This document shows positions 1 through 6,652 of a stretch of 12,445 bases of DNA, piece after piece. The translations under genes were made by a program, and so were the position numbers. The stretch is from Bdellovibrionales bacterium CG10_big_fil_rev_8_21_14_0_10_45_34 (GTDB lineage Bacteria > Bdellovibrionota > Bdellovibrionia > Bdellovibrionales > 1-14-0-10-45-34). The notes under the pieces are model-generated. The model did no database searches and was not told the DNA's origin. It saw nothing but the letters and a program-made list of their open reading frames with translations. How positions within the stretch are numbered: the stretch's first letter is position 1; every line of letters begins with the position of its first letter. The stretch is from contig PEZS01000002.1 of assembly GCA_002778785.1 (NCBI GenBank), positions 193,625 to 206,069 on the forward strand, read 5' to 3'.

Positions 1-162
1 TGGCGTTGGCGTCGGCGTTGGCGTTGGCGTTGGCGTCGGCGTTGGCGTTGGCGTTGGCGTCGGCGTTGGCGTTGGCGTCGGCGTTGGCGTTGGCGTTGGA
101 GTCGGAGTTGGCGTCGGAGTCGGAGTCGGAGTCGGAGTCGGAGTCGGAGTCGGCGTTGGCGT
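1..162. repeat. Hexanucleotide repeat encoding (Thr-Pro)27
   Basis: Read on the minus strand this is 27 tandem copies of a hexamer of the form ACN-CCN. Only three variants dominate: ACTCCG, ACGCCA and ACGCCG. The copies nearest the unique part of the gene are mostly ACTCCG (about 97-150). Those toward the window edge are ACGCCA with periodic ACGCCG, giving 18-24 bp higher-order units, which suggests recent local duplications. Because the unit is 6 bp, gain or loss of copies changes linker length without changing frame. The tract continues past the window edge. The Ala/Leu/Ser/Glu-rich reading on the plus strand is an artefact of the repeat. Confidence 0.93.
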
Positions 163-657
163 CGGACAAGGTACTGGCTCTGGAAGCGGACCTGGGTTTG
201 GATCTGCTACGCAGTTAACAACGTAAACGCCGGTTCCCCGCTGAATTGTACAAATGGAAAAACTTCCGACTTGGGCAAATTCGGGGCAATACAGTGCAGG
301 AAGAAGCGTGACTCTATCGGTGATAGTGCGGCAATTTTTTGTAGCGGAAAAATACAATGCAAATTCTGATTCTAACTGACTGTATGCTGAACTCACATCA
401 GGACAAACGCCAGGGTCAGGAACTGGAATTGGATTATAATCAACCTCGCAGGAAAGTCTTAACCCGCCAGCTACATTTCGCGACGTGCAAATTGCATATT
501 CATTGGCAGGGGTAATGCCCGGACACAAAAGCCCTTCTGTGTTTGTAACTTGATCATAAAATCCACGACATTTTGAAGATATTTGCGCGTAAGCCGAATC
601 GAGAATCAACATGGATAGAGCTGCAAATAACCCGAATCGCAGAGCGAAAAAAATCAT
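1..657 (-). CDS. Secreted cysteine-module protein with Thr-Pro repeat tail (3' end beyond the window)
   Basis: I do not recognise a family. The frame is open from an ATG at 655-657 to the window edge (219 codons, no stop), so the C-terminus is missing. Residues 1-24 form a Sec signal peptide (hydrophobic core about 2-20, likely cleavage after the SAYA motif, before Gln25). Residues 30-85 and 109-164 are two homologous modules with the same cysteine spacing, C-x14-C-x11-C-x12-C-x14-C. Each has CP after the second cysteine, an IC-T motif, a DxNP motif after the fourth cysteine and a final CP. From residue 166 the protein is pure Thr-Pro, 27 dipeptides up to the edge. The even number of cysteines is compatible with disulfides in the periplasm or outside the cell. 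The Thr-Pro stretch probably works as a stiff linker or stalk to a distal domain that is not seen. The start is supported by the signal peptide and a GGGGGGA ribosome-binding site 5 nt upstream. Exported and partial are sure; the function is unknown. Confidence 0.82.
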   Translation of the reverse strand, partial: MIFFALRFGLFAALSMLILDSAYAQISSKCRGFYDQVTNTEGLLCPGITPANEYAICTSRNVAGGLRLSCEVDYNPIPVPDPGVCPDVSSAYSQLESEFALYFSATKNCRTITDRVTLLPALYCPEFAQVGSFSICTIQRGTGVYVVNCVADPNPGPLPEPVPCPTPTPTPTPTPTPTPTPTPTPTPTPTPTPTPTPTPTPTPTPTPTPTPTPTPTPTP

Positions 658-685
658 AATTGTCCCCCCGAAAAAATACCTTCTA

Positions 686-714
686 TTTCTAAGCCTTGAG
701 TGTAAATATTACAA
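686..714 (-). promoter_or_regulatory. Possible sigma70-type promoter for the cysteine-module gene
   Basis: On the minus strand a TTGTAA element (-35-like, 4 of 6 consensus) is followed after 17 nt by TAGAAA (-10-like, 4 of 6), about 30 nt upstream of the start codon. The spacing is ideal but both boxes are degenerate, so this is only a plausible candidate. The rest of the gap between this gene and the next (about 720-906) looks GC-richer than its surroundings. I see no gene or convincing terminator in it. Confidence 0.25.
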
Positions 715-906
715 TCTATAATGGCTAGGTCGGGGCTGGATTGCCTCTAGCGGCAGCACCCACGCTTTAAGAGTAAAATCCGATCGCCACACCCCGCCGC
801 TCGCCAGCAATCTTTCGAACGCCTAAAATTGCGTGCTGCGTCACAGAGAGACGCGCCCCTTATCGTTCCAGCTGCTCTGCCCCGGTCTCAATAATACGCG
901 CAAATG

Positions 907-2166
907 TTAAGGGTTCAAAACCTCGCCAAAGAGCATTTGCTCCACGAACTGGTGTTCAACTCTAGGGTTCTCTCCGCGACATTTCATTTGATTGAGCGGA
1001 ATCCAAACAAAGTCCGGGTTCGATTCGCCTCTCTTCCACTCACCTTTTAGAATATTGCCCTGATCATCGGTCCACAAGTAGTAGTCAAAATACGGTTCAA
1101 AACTGCGCGCCTCTCCAACTTTGTTATCGATATCACGATCGTATACATGAACCTTCAATCTAGCTCTCACGCTAACCCTGCCCTCATTATTCTTCTTGCT
1201 GATTTTAAACTCGTACCGAGAGATGACATAGTTATCGACCTTGTCGTCATTGTAACGATCATAGGCGATGGGCCGCCGGAGCACCTTGATAGAATAAATA
1301 AGCGCTTTATGAAAAAGCTCTGCTGAAATGTCGGTAAAGTCTGGCTGCCTAGAGTTGTTTCGACTTCCGTAAAACAACCAGTTCGCACAATAACTGGCTT
1401 CGTTGAGTAGGCCCTTTTGGTCCCAAACACTCAAACTTACTCCCAGCTCCGGCAGGTATACTGGCTTTTTAGGCTCGGGGTACAAGATACTTGCTGCTGC
1501 CCAGCCATTACAGTGCCCGCCCCATTCTACGTCGTCCAACGAGTGAATCTCTAATTCCCAGTCGACACTTTTGGGATTCACACCCGTTTTCAGATTAACC
1601 CACTGATCGTAAAGCGATAACGGAGGATTCGATCCGGCAGCAAGTGGCGCATCTTTATATGGATACCAGTAACCTCGCCAAGGGCGATTCTCTTTTGGCA
1701 ACTCTTCTTTGTATTTACCTGGTAGAACGAGATAGAGATTTTTACTTACGTTTTTTGTAGCAATCCGAAACGCATGTGCTGCAATCAAAACACTATCCCA
1801 GGGCAAAGTGATTTCTGAAATCTTCTGTGCAACTACTTTTTCACTTTGGCGCGGAAGTTGAGGCACCAACAGTTCTGCTGGTATTGCGTCAAATTGTAGT
1901 CTTTGGGAGTTCCATAGTCCTGCCTTAAAAATGTCTTCTTGAAGAGTGACAAACTGAATGTCTGTAGATTCCGCCATCTTCCAAAAAGTAAAGATGTCGT
2001 GTTTAAGCTGGCACCAAATCTCTTGTTCGTTCAAAACTTGATTGATACGCAAAAAATTACACGACCAAGATGGCTGATGCATCTCGAGAGTGTGACGTGA
2101 AAATTGAGTTGGCGTTTGAAACGAACTTGATACGACCAATCCAAGTGATACAAGCCAAGAATGCAT
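907..2166 (-). CDS. Exported transglutaminase-elicitor-like protein (GP42-type)
   Basis: This is probably a member of the transglutaminase-elicitor family, first known from the Phytophthora GP42 elicitor and also present in bacteria. Such enzymes form isopeptide bonds between Gln and Lys side chains using a Cys nucleophile. Visible support: WGGHCNGWAAASIL around residues 215-228 with the candidate nucleophile Cys219, and PEP directly after it. WRGYWYPYKD (163-172) lies upstream. LWTDDQGNILKGEW (364-377) followed by NPDFVWIPL (383-391) resembles a C-terminal family signature. There I recall HPDF as usual, so the Asn383 here may be a departure. The N-terminus (residues 1-16) is a short hydrophobic stretch compatible with a signal peptide, but weakly charged. 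The ribosome-binding site AAGGGG lies close to the ATG. It is divergent from the trehalase gene. Membership is from recalled motifs; activity and substrate are unknown. Confidence 0.62.
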   Translation of the reverse strand: MHSWLVSLGLVVSSSFQTPTQFSRHTLEMHQPSWSCNFLRINQVLNEQEIWCQLKHDIFTFWKMAESTDIQFVTLQEDIFKAGLWNSQRLQFDAIPAELLVPQLPRQSEKVVAQKISEITLPWDSVLIAAHAFRIATKNVSKNLYLVLPGKYKEELPKENRPWRGYWYPYKDAPLAAGSNPPLSLYDQWVNLKTGVNPKSVDWELEIHSLDDVEWGGHCNGWAAASILYPEPKKPVYLPELGVSLSVWDQKGLLNEASYCANWLFYGSRNNSRQPDFTDISAELFHKALIYSIKVLRRPIAYDRYNDDKVDNYVISRYEFKISKKNNEGRVSVRARLKVHVYDRDIDNKVGEARSFEPYFDYYLWTDDQGNILKGEWKRGESNPDFVWIPLNQMKCRGENPRVEHQFVEQMLFGEVLNP

Positions 2167-2336
2167 CGCCCCCCCTTCTCAGATTCTTTAATCTAGCTGA
2201 ACACTACTAAAAGATGCTCTCACTTTGCCACTGCCGGGGGCAATCTAATTTGCTTCTTTTGGCGTACCCTGGCCTCTGTTCCTAGACATACAGTTGAGAA
2301 GGTGTTACTCAGAATCTTCACATTGAATTCATTCAA

Positions 2337-2370
2337 TGGTCTCGGCCTTAGGAGTCTGGATCTGAGACCA
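2337..2370 (+). promoter_or_regulatory. Leader stem-loop upstream of the trehalase gene
   Basis: Seven-base perfect arms (TGGTCTC at 2337-2343, GAGACCA at 2364-2370) enclose a 20-nt loop. Directly before it is a second palindrome, ATTGAA-TTCA-TTCAAT (2322-2337), which shares one base with it. Both lie 58-106 nt before the trehalase start, inside the 261-bp divergent intergenic region that must hold promoters for both flanking genes. They could be operator sites or mRNA leader structure. No T-run follows, so a terminator is unlikely. I could not place convincing -35/-10 boxes. Confidence 0.3.
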
Positions 2371-2427
2371 AACCAAATTCACAGCAGTTCTTTGAGTTGA
2401 GTTAGAAACAAATTAAGGAGATCTCTT

Positions 2428-4374
2428 TTGCCAACTTTGAACCATTTTCACATGTTAATTTTGTTATCGCTTTTTAGTTCACTATTCGGTTGCAGCACCG
2501 CTCCAGTGAAATTTCAAAATGCTGAAACCAACGCAATGACTTTTCAAGTTAGCTCTCTGCTGACTCAATTAAAATCTTTTGATACCGACCGAGACACCAA
2601 GATCACTGTACTCGACACGGTTTCTTTTCCGTCGATCCTTACAAACTCACAGGGTGAGACTTTACAGATTAACGGGATCTACCCACTTTCTATTGCTTGG
2701 CAAGAGACTGCTCTCGCCATAGAGGCAAAGCAAAGCGAAGTCACGCTTGATAAAAATAAGCTAACTCAAAAGCCACTAAAAAGAGCGCGTGACCTCATAT
2801 CGAAGTACTACTGGGATAACCTTACACGCCGGCTCGATAAAGAGGGCGTGCTTGCGATGATAGATTCTAAGACAAACAATGCGGGACTACATATCTATGT
2901 ACCAAACAGTGATTCCGTTCAGTTCAATTACTACAGAAAGCTTTTGCCTTATTGGCGAAGCCAAAATGTTCGCGTGTATCTTCACCGCCTGCCGCAAAAA
3001 ATAACAGCTGGGTTTGTGCGCAACCTTGACGGCCAGCATGGGATTCTCGCTCTTGGATATCGCCAAATGGGTAATGGAAGCATCGAACCTCTACCTTTTG
3101 TAGTACCGGGCGGTCGATTTAACGAAATGTATGGTTGGGACAGCTACTTCATTGCACTTGGACTCATTGAAAGCGGTAAAATCGAGCTGGCCAAGGCGAT
3201 GGTTGATAACTTCGTTTATCAAACCAATCACTACGGAAAGATCCTCAACGCCAATCGTAGTTACTATCTCACTCGCTCACAGCCACCCTTTACAACATCA
3301 ATGATCCGAGCGGTGTACGAAAAACTACCGAACAACCAAGAAAGTCGAGAGTGGGTTGCAGGAGCTATGAGAGCCGCCCTCAAGGAGTACAACAAGGTGT
3401 GGATGAGTCCGCCCCGGCGAGATGCTGTTACGGGGCTCAGTAGATATTATGCTGAGGGGCTGGGGCCATGCCCTGAGGTTGAACGAGGGCATTACAACGA
3501 AGCACTCGTTTCTTTTGTAGGAGATAAGCAATTCCCTCAAGCGAAAAATGTGCAAGAGCTGATAGATATTATCACGAACTCTTTTCAAAAAAATCCGAAG
3601 TTTAAAATTCAAAATAAACAATTAGCAGACTTCTTTCTTCATGATCGCACTATGCGAGAATCTGGACACGACACGACCTTTCGTTGGCACGACAAAGCTG
3701 CTGACTATGCGACAGTCGATTTGAACTCCCTACTCTTTAAGTACGAACAGGATTTTTTGGATCTCGTTCAAGAAGGAGTCCTATCTTCTGAGGAATTCGG
3801 GATTGCAGAATATTGGCGGAACGCGAGGAACTCGAGAAGATTAGCCATGTTTAAACATATGCATGAGCCAACAAGCGGACTCTTTTACGATTACAATCTT
3901 GCCGAAAAGAAGCGATCGGACTTTCTGTCGGCAACTGTTTTTTACACACTTTGGGCCGGTATTGTTGACCAAACTCAGGCCAGAAAGTTGACTCGATCTG
4001 CATTGTTGGAGCTTGAGCAACCCGGAGGACTTGCATCCACTTCTTTGTCTTCACTAAAAAAGTACGGTTACCCGCCAGGGCAACGTCAATGGGATTATCC
4101 AAATGGATGGGCTCCACATCAGATACTTGCCTGGAAGGGCCTTGAACAAATGGGTTTTCCTGGGGACGCAGGGCGCCTGAAGCAAACGTGGACAGAAATG
4201 CTTGCCAAGGGAATTAGTGATTACAACGGAACCATTCCGGAAAAATATGATGTAGCTAATCGATCCCACAAAGTATTTGCCGAGTACGGAAATGTGGGCA
4301 CCGACTTCAGCTATATTACCAAAGAAGGTTTTGGCTGGATGAACACTTCCATTCTTTTAGGTTTAAAAAAATAG
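2428..4374 (+). CDS. Trehalase, GH37 family, lipoprotein with EF-hand-like Ca2+ loop
   Basis: Trehalase hydrolyses alpha,alpha-trehalose to two glucose. Both family signatures are present: PGGRFNEMYGWDSY (227-240) and QWDYPNGWAP (554-563). The predicted acid/base pair is Asp415 (ESGHDTTFRW) and Glu605 (IPEKYDV). The start is TTG, chosen because AAGGAG sits 7 nt upstream; an ATG at 2452 would remove 8 residues. A lipobox LFGC puts the lipid anchor on Cys22, and Ser at +2 fits outer-membrane sorting, so the enzyme probably faces the periplasm or outside. Residues 52-63 (DTDRDTKITVLD) form an EF-hand-like loop, with the order and spacing of the Ca2+ loop of fungal neutral trehalases such as yeast Nth1. 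The late motifs ATVDLNSLLFKYE and YGNVGTDF-EGFGWMN also match my memory of that subgroup better than the Gly-rich GGGGEY of E. coli TreA/TreF. Length (648 aa) is complete. The 3' end overlaps the convergent gene by 12 bp. Confidence 0.93.
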   Translation: MPTLNHFHMLILLSLFSSLFGCSTAPVKFQNAETNAMTFQVSSLLTQLKSFDTDRDTKITVLDTVSFPSILTNSQGETLQINGIYPLSIAWQETALAIEAKQSEVTLDKNKLTQKPLKRARDLISKYYWDNLTRRLDKEGVLAMIDSKTNNAGLHIYVPNSDSVQFNYYRKLLPYWRSQNVRVYLHRLPQKITAGFVRNLDGQHGILALGYRQMGNGSIEPLPFVVPGGRFNEMYGWDSYFIALGLIESGKIELAKAMVDNFVYQTNHYGKILNANRSYYLTRSQPPFTTSMIRAVYEKLPNNQESREWVAGAMRAALKEYNKVWMSPPRRDAVTGLSRYYAEGLGPCPEVERGHYNEALVSFVGDKQFPQAKNVQELIDIITNSFQKNPKFKIQNKQLADFFLHDRTMRESGHDTTFRWHDKAADYATVDLNSLLFKYEQDFLDLVQEGVLSSEEFGIAEYWRNARNSRRLAMFKHMHEPTSGLFYDYNLAEKKRSDFLSATVFYTLWAGIVDQTQARKLTRSALLELEQPGGLASTSLSSLKKYGYPPGQRQWDYPNGWAPHQILAWKGLEQMGFPGDAGRLKQTWTEMLAKGISDYNGTIPEKYDVANRSHKVFAEYGNVGTDFSYITKEGFGWMNTSILLGLKK

Positions 4375-5142
4375 ACTCGCTACCTTTCTCAAAGCGTCTC
4401 TCGTCTTAGCATTAACTTTGGCAGTACGGTGCCTGATTTTAAGACGCGTATTTAGAGCCGACGGAAGCCAGCGAAAAACGTCGCAGATCTGCCGCCATAA
4501 GTAATCAAAAGTAGATTTCATAAGTCGCGAGGGGCGATCAACCTTTTCAGTTACGATATTGATCGTCTCGAGCTTTAGACCGCGAAGGAGACTCCAAATT
4601 AAAGTCTCTAGTGTGTAAGTGTATGTGGCTTTAGCTGGGAAGTGCGCGAAATCACTGAGGCGAAATACTCTAAAACCCGATACCAAGTCGATAGGTTTTG
4701 ATCGGAAGCACTTTGACAACAACCAAGATCCAAACGTCAGCAATGTTTTTTTGGTTCGGTTAAGGTTTTTGTCCAACAAGCGATCGCGATTGCCTATAAC
4801 AAGGCTTGCCTCGCTGGATTCAAGCTTTGCAAGAAGCCTTGGTATTTCAAATGCAGGATACTGCCCGTCGGCATCAAAGACAACAAGTGCGTCGAAGCCG
4901 TGATCTCTTGCAAACCTCAGACCTGTTTTAAAAACCTCTGCAAGACCTTTATTTTTATCATGCCGGATCACATGATCAATGCCCATACTCTTTGCAATGG
5001 TTGCTGAACCATCCGTAGAGCCGTCGTCTATAAGCAATAAAAACGGTGCATTGTCGTGGCTCGAAAAAGATTGTAGCGCCTCTATGGTCTTTGAAAGTGT
5101 TTCTGCCTCGTTGAAGCAGGGAATCATTATGCAGATTTGCAT
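4363..5142 (-). CDS. Family 2 glycosyltransferase, polyprenyl-phosphate sugar transferase type
   Basis: This is a GT-A fold transferase that moves a sugar from a nucleotide donor, probably in envelope polysaccharide or lipid-linked sugar synthesis. The sequence opens at once with IMIPCFNEAETL (5-16). It then has the nucleotide-binding DDGSTDGS (39-46), the metal-binding DADGQYP (90-96, DxD) and SGFRVFR (155-161). This is the order seen in dolichyl/undecaprenyl-phosphate mannosyl- or glucosyltransferases. At 259 aa it is the catalytic domain only; I see no C-terminal membrane segments, so it is cytosolic or peripheral through its basic C-terminal part. No strong ribosome-binding site precedes the ATG; Met6 is an alternative start. 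The 222-bp gap to the next upstream gene on this strand argues for its own promoter. Acceptor and sugar are unknown. Confidence 0.88.
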   Translation of the reverse strand: MQICIMIPCFNEAETLSKTIEALQSFSSHDNAPFLLLIDDGSTDGSATIAKSMGIDHVIRHDKNKGLAEVFKTGLRFARDHGFDALVVFDADGQYPAFEIPRLLAKLESSEASLVIGNRDRLLDKNLNRTKKTLLTFGSWLLSKCFRSKPIDLVSGFRVFRLSDFAHFPAKATYTYTLETLIWSLLRGLKLETINIVTEKVDRPSRLMKSTFDYLWRQICDVFRWLPSALNTRLKIRHRTAKVNAKTRDALRKVASLFF

Positions 5143-5364
5143 TTCGTAAGATTAACATGTTTGCTGAATTTACGGCGGTCCAGGTGAACTATCTTCATTC
5201 AAATTTAACGAAACTCGCCAAAGGCCTAAGTTCGGAAACTAATAGGCAAACTCTGGTTATAAAAGAATGAAATCTAAGGGTACCAACTTAATGGGCGGGC
5301 CTATAGAGAGTAGTGCCTCTTTCAGCTTCTTCCCAGCAGCACAAACTACAGGGCCGTGCCTATG

Positions 5365-6207
5365 TTAATTCAATGAAAGCGAATAAGTAATCGCATCCAT
5401 TTCGAACTGCCGTTCGGATTCGGTTGCTCCAATGTGGCTTCGTGCTTTGGTATTGATTTTCAGTTTTGTCACAAAGTTGACCTCTTCGATTTCACTGCGC
5501 TTTGCAGGTAGCTCGTAACGATCTTTCGCTCTTATGATATTTTTGGAAGGGGTTACTTGAAATAGTTCGCCATTGGAATCATTATAAAAGGCGGACCAAG
5601 GGAGGCGCGGGCCGACCTGCACTCTTGCTCTGCTATTTGGCTGATTCGAAGCATAAGCTCCTAAAAAGTAAAGCTCGGAGTTGACCTCATATGCCGATAT
5701 CTTCGAGTTGTAGGTGAAAAATAAATCAGCACCAACCGACAACTTTTCGGCGGTTTTGTTCACGCCTCCATCAAAACTACCTTCGGAGCGATTCACCAAA
5801 AATTCACCGCCTAGATCAAGTGGTTGGTATCTGCAAACAATATTTTTTTCAAGAATGAGAGTCATCCCCTTAGCTAACCCAAGTTTTCGTTTAATGAGAG
5901 AGCCATATGCCTCATCACCGGTTAGGCCCAAAGAATGAGACTCTAAACGCATCTGTTCGGAGGAAGAGAAGAGAACCCGAATGTAATGAAGAGTTGCCGC
6001 TATAGCAGTGTGCCCGATAGGGCTGGGGGTCTGAGTTTGACTGAAGGAATAACTAAACTCCCCTTTTGGCTCGAGTTTCTTCACCGTGACGGAAAGACTT
6101 TTTGGGCACTCAAAAGCTCTTGCTCGATCAACATTTTGAGCTTGGGCGACCGAAAAAGCGGCAAGTATTGTAGAGGCAAGGGCAATCAGGCCAAATCTGT
6201 TTTTCAT
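5365..6207 (-). CDS. Secreted/periplasmic protein of unknown function
   Basis: I do not recognise this 280-residue protein. Residues 1-23 are a clear Sec signal peptide (KNR n-region, hydrophobic core, AQA cleavage site before Gln24). The mature part has only two cysteines (Cys34 and Cys125), possibly a disulfide. It has many alternating polar/hydrophobic stretches that suggest beta structure, and no obvious catalytic motif or membrane segment. The C-terminus ends in SLSLN, not in the aromatic residue typical of outer-membrane barrels, so a soluble periplasmic or secreted protein is more likely than a porin. The start is well supported: AGGAG 8 nt before the ATG. It stands alone, with 222 bp to the next gene downstream and the tRNA-His gene upstream. 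Confidence 0.78.
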   Translation of the reverse strand: MKNRFGLIALASTILAAFSVAQAQNVDRARAFECPKSLSVTVKKLEPKGEFSYSFSQTQTPSPIGHTAIAATLHYIRVLFSSSEQMRLESHSLGLTGDEAYGSLIKRKLGLAKGMTLILEKNIVCRYQPLDLGGEFLVNRSEGSFDGGVNKTAEKLSVGADLFFTYNSKISAYEVNSELYFLGAYASNQPNSRARVQVGPRLPWSAFYNDSNGELFQVTPSKNIIRAKDRYELPAKRSEIEEVNFVTKLKINTKARSHIGATESERQFEMDAITYSLSLN

Positions 6208-6373
6208 AGAAAGTACTCCTAAGACAGCGGTTACGTTTCAAAATTATTTAAAACAAACCTGGTAAAGTACGGTTTGTAGTTAGGCACAATTCCGAAGGTA
6301 GTTTAAAAACTCACCTAACAAAATAACACTTCATAAGAATCTAATTTTATCAGCTCCGGCGCGAGAGCGTGAG

Positions 6374-6413
6374 GGTAAATATTACCAACAAGGGTGTCGA
6401 ACTCTTTGACACC
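6374..6413. other. Two adjacent small inverted repeats downstream of tRNA-His
   Basis: The first is GGTAA-ATA-TTACC (6374-6386). The second is GGTGTCGAA-CTC-TTTGACACC (6393-6413), nine pairs including one G-T. They lie in the 283-bp gap between the tRNA-His gene and the start of the secreted-protein gene. Neither is followed by a clear T-run on either strand, so they are not textbook intrinsic terminators. They may shape the tRNA 3' trailer, or be operator sites or part of a small RNA. Nothing else is evident in this gap. Confidence 0.35.
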
Positions 6414-6490
6414 ATCGGCAAGTACCTAGGTGATGATTAGATGGGTCGAGGCCGCTACCTTTCCTGTCATTAAGATAAGCTGGAAAAAAT

Positions 6491-6567
6491 TGGGGTGACC
6501 GACGGGGATCGAACCCGCGACCACAGGAGCCACAATCCTGTGCTCTACCGACTGAGCTACGGCCACC
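6491..6567 (-). tRNA. tRNA-His (anticodon GTG)
   Basis: The minus strand folds into a full cloverleaf: acceptor GTGGCCG/CGGTCAC, D arm GCTC-AGTCGGTA-GAGC, anticodon stem CAGGA/TCCTG with loop TTGTGGC (anticodon GTG), a 5-nt variable loop, and T arm GCGGG-TTCGATC-CCCGT. An extra 5' G (G-1), characteristic of tRNA-His and needed by histidyl-tRNA synthetase, faces C73. The 3' CCA is encoded. Length is 77 nt including G-1 and CCA. There is one G-T pair in the acceptor stem. It lies between rmuC and the secreted-protein gene on the same strand. I find no repeated 3' tRNA end nearby, so there is no sign of an integrated element here. Confidence 0.97.
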
Positions 6568-6652
6568 ATAACTGGGGTGAAATGACAACTAACTGGATCT
6601 CACAAGAAAGCGCTAAAAGCCCCACTCAGGCAATCCCATTAAGCCCAAGATA

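Noticed and set aside
6-218. Plus-strand Ala/Leu/Ser/Glu-rich reading frame across the repeat
   Set aside because: It is the antisense reading of the hexanucleotide repeat. The opposite strand has a signal peptide, ribosome-binding site and paired cysteine modules, so the minus-strand gene is the real one.
721-906. GC-richer intergenic stretch with a GAGAC...GTCTC pair, considered as a terminator or structured RNA
   Set aside because: The arms are only 5 bp, the interior does not pair well and no T-run follows on either strand. I found no open frame with a ribosome-binding site.
6491-6567. tRNA-His as an attachment site for an integrated element
   Set aside because: No second copy of the tRNA 3' end and no integrase or phage-like gene were seen in the window.
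6382-6588. Minus-strand 68-codon frame
   Set aside because: It reads through the tRNA-His gene; the cloverleaf explains the sequence.
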